Shown here: positions 62,564-64,000 of the stretch, in pieces
Layout of the letters: every line of letters starts with the position of its first letter
Position numbering within the stretch: the stretch's first letter is position 1
NCBI RefSeq assembly: GCF_001189845.1
Contig: NZ_LFLZ01000034.1
Span: 1 to 64,000 of the forward strand
Reading direction: 5' to 3'
Origin: Bradyrhizobium tropiciagri
GTDB taxonomy: Bacteria > Pseudomonadota > Alphaproteobacteria > Rhizobiales > Xanthobacteraceae
Length of the DNA stretch: 64,000 bases
Translations under genes and position numbers: made by a program
The notes under the pieces: generated by a model
Seen by the model: only the letters and a program-made list of their open reading frames with translations
The model's database searches: none
Told to the model about the DNA's origin: nothing

Positions 62564-63866
62564 GCGCGGCAACGCGTCGCCGCTCGGGCTGGTGCCGCTC
62601 CATCTCGGGCCCGCGCCGGTCTTGCTGGTGAATGATCCTGATCTGATCCGCCCGATCCTGAAGGCGCCGGAAACCGACGTCGGCAAGGGCCGTCTGATCA
62701 AGAAACTTTCGCCGGTGCTCGGCCAGAGCTCGCTGATGCTGCATGGCGACGAGCACAAGCGGCGGCGTGCGGTGCTGCACAAGCACATGGCCAAGGGCAG
62801 CGTCGAAAAATACCTGCCGCAGATGTGCGCCGAGATCCGCGCGGTCGGCGCAAGGCTGGCGCGGCTCGGTGCGTTCGATCCGCATCGCTTCACCGCGACG
62901 CTGGCGCTGCGCACGATCTGTATCGCCGTGTTCGGCGCCCAGGTCATCTCGTCCGGCGACGAGGAGGCCCTGGTGCAGGCGGTCGGCACCATCGAGGATG
63001 ATCTGGCCGACGAGATGTTCCGCGTGCTGCCGCTTGGACCAGTGTCCTGGTATCGCAGGCGGCAGAACCGGATTTGCGCCAAGCTTGCGATGTCGATCGT
63101 GGTGCAGCGGCTGCGCAGCAGCGCCGGCTCGACTAGTGCGCTGCGCGATCTCGAAGCGCTCGGCCTCAGCGATCGCGACCTGCACGACGAAATTCTCACG
63201 CTGCTGCTGGCCGGCCACCACACCACCGGATCGACCGCCGCCTGGGTGCTGTATCACATGGCGGCGGATCCCGCGCTGATGGACGAGATCGCGGACGAGG
63301 CCGCCGACTGCATCGGCGACGACGGCGAATTGCGCGTCGATGCCGTCAGGCGTGCGGATGTCAGCGCGACCCTGGTCAAGGAGGTCTGCCGGCTCTATCC
63401 CAGCGCCTGGTGGTTCTCGCGTGAGGTGATGCAGCCGGTGACGATCGGCGGGCGCGACCTCAAGGTCGGCACCTCGCTGTTGCTCTGCCCCTGGCAATTG
63501 CAGCGCGATCCGAGGCATTTCGAGGATCCCGACCGCTTCCTGATGACGCGGCGCTACAACACCGACGCCTACATCCCGTTCGGCGCCGGTCCGCGCGCCT
63601 GCGCCGGGATGGGGGTTGCGATGCTCGAGCTGCAACTGCTCGCGCTCGAGATCGCTGCGGCCTATCGCTTTACCGGGGTCAGTCCGAATCCGGCGCCGTG
63701 GCCGAAAGCATCGGTGACGCTGGTGCCACCCCCGATGACCATCGACATCGAAGTCCGTGAGGTCCGCTCGCGCGTCCCGCAGCTTGGCGAGGAGGCCGCG
63801 CGGCTGCCGTACATCCCATCCGCCAGCACGGCGTCCATCAGCACACTGCAATCGGTTTCCCAATGA
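62502..63866 (+). CDS. cytochrome P450
   Basis: 454-residue soluble P450. I-helix AGHHTTGST (237-245), K-helix KEVCR with ExxR at Glu294-Arg297, and haem loop FGAGPRACAG (360-369) with thiolate Cys367. GGAG at 62491-62494 favours ATG 62502, putting the start 62 bases inside luxI; ATG 62511 is the alternative. Translational coupling to luxI and the shared promoter suggest it is under quorum control and makes or modifies a secondary metabolite, or the signal itself. No redox partner gene is seen in the window. Pattern resembles the CYP110-like branch, not confirmed. Confidence 0.9.
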   Translation: MPHMFSDVRAFRSDPLKFLLERGNASPLGLVPLHLGPAPVLLVNDPDLIRPILKAPETDVGKGRLIKKLSPVLGQSSLMLHGDEHKRRRAVLHKHMAKGSVEKYLPQMCAEIRAVGARLARLGAFDPHRFTATLALRTICIAVFGAQVISSGDEEALVQAVGTIEDDLADEMFRVLPLGPVSWYRRRQNRICAKLAMSIVVQRLRSSAGSTSALRDLEALGLSDRDLHDEILTLLLAGHHTTGSTAAWVLYHMAADPALMDEIADEAADCIGDDGELRVDAVRRADVSATLVKEVCRLYPSAWWFSREVMQPVTIGGRDLKVGTSLLLCPWQLQRDPRHFEDPDRFLMTRRYNTDAYIPFGAGPRACAGMGVAMLELQLLALEIAAAYRFTGVSPNPAPWPKASVTLVPPPMTIDIEVREVRSRVPQLGEEAARLPYIPSASTASISTLQSVSQ

Positions 63867-64000
63867 CAACACACATCACGACGGCCAGCATCGGGCAAAG
63901 GGCCATGGATCAAGTGCAAGTGCGCAGTCTGCGCGACGTCATCGCTGTCTTGATCGAACAGCGCAGCATCGTGACGGCGGCCGGCGCAAGCTTTGCCGCA
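63863..64000 (+). CDS. start of an unidentified gene, cut by the window end
   Basis: ATG at 63863 overlaps the P450 stop (ATGA) and the frame stays open to the last base: MTTHITTASIGQRAMDQVQV, then RSLRDVIAVLIEQRSIVTAA. A second in-frame ATG is at 63905. Overlap and strand make it the third gene of the luxI operon. Too little is visible to assign a family. Confidence 0.6.
   Translation, partial: MTTHITTASIGQRAMDQVQVRSLRDVIAVLIEQRSIVTAAGASFAA

Noticed and set aside
1..64000. CRISPR array, tRNA or rRNA genes
   Set aside because: No regularly spaced identical repeats beyond four 17-base units, no tRNA cloverleaf or CCA-ended gene, and no rRNA-like sequence was recognised by eye. A tRNAscan or Rfam search could still find a short RNA.

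Overview
The window is a GC-rich stretch of an alphaproteobacterial chromosome, most likely Bradyrhizobium or a close relative in the Nitrobacteraceae. The evidence is codon usage dominated by GC-ending codons, many dispersed intergenic palindromes of types common in Bradyrhizobium, tandem DUF992 genes, a Rhizobiales-type serC leader RNA, an IsdG/HmuD-like haem monooxygenase and a LuxR/LuxI pair. No rRNA, tRNA, CRISPR array, prophage or complete insertion sequence is visible. It reads as ordinary core and accessory chromosome with many small metabolic and regulatory loci.

Layout. 0-7 kb: a small broken gene, a translationally coupled MBL-fold hydrolase and Sco1/SenC copper protein, a YfcG-type GST, a crotonase divergent from a TetR regulator, a secreted M15-like peptidase, and a CWC-protein/HAD-phosphatase pair. 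7-20 kb: an exported DUF1800/DUF1501 pair, aldo/keto reductase, GNAT, PAS membrane protein, DUF486 protein, two single-TM miniproteins, GST, class I aminotransferase, two DUF992 paralogues, and an epoxide-hydrolase-like protein divergent from a LysR regulator. 20-32 kb: an atypical EF-G paralogue, DUF1275 protein, aroE, two paralogous secreted proteins, an FMN-dependent 2-hydroxy-acid dehydrogenase, glmM, two outer-membrane beta-barrels, GST and GNAT. 32-42 kb: serC (with leader RNA) and serA, thiolase, a MarR/MFS efflux pair, a DUF4139 protein and a crotonase. 42-51 kb: phytase-like esterase, haem monooxygenase, a sugar ABC importer lacking a local ATPase, a 2-hydroxyacid dehydrogenase, and a chemoreceptor. 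51-61 kb: NTF2-like protein with LysR, two EamA transporters, HD phosphohydrolase, TetR/membrane-protein pair, a second FMN dehydrogenase, an MCE/MlaD protein and an HTH protein. 61-64 kb: a quorum-sensing locus, luxR divergent from luxI-P450-(next gene), with a perfect inverted repeat in the shared promoter.

How genes work together. serC and serA form the first two steps of serine synthesis. Several regulators face their probable targets across short promoters carrying visible palindromes (TetR at 4.1 kb, MarR at 37.8 kb, TetR at 56.4 kb, LuxR at 61.8 kb). The terminal locus is the best candidate for an undescribed system: an AHL synthase gene overlaps a cytochrome P450 gene by 62 bases, and a further gene starts on the P450 stop codon and runs off the window.

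Sequence quality. Five genes (98-330, 20222-22269, 25792-26927, 42098-42540, 49564-51248) are each broken by what looks like one missing base in a short G or C run. This pattern fits residual sequencing indels better than true decay, so they are annotated as genes with the frameshift noted.
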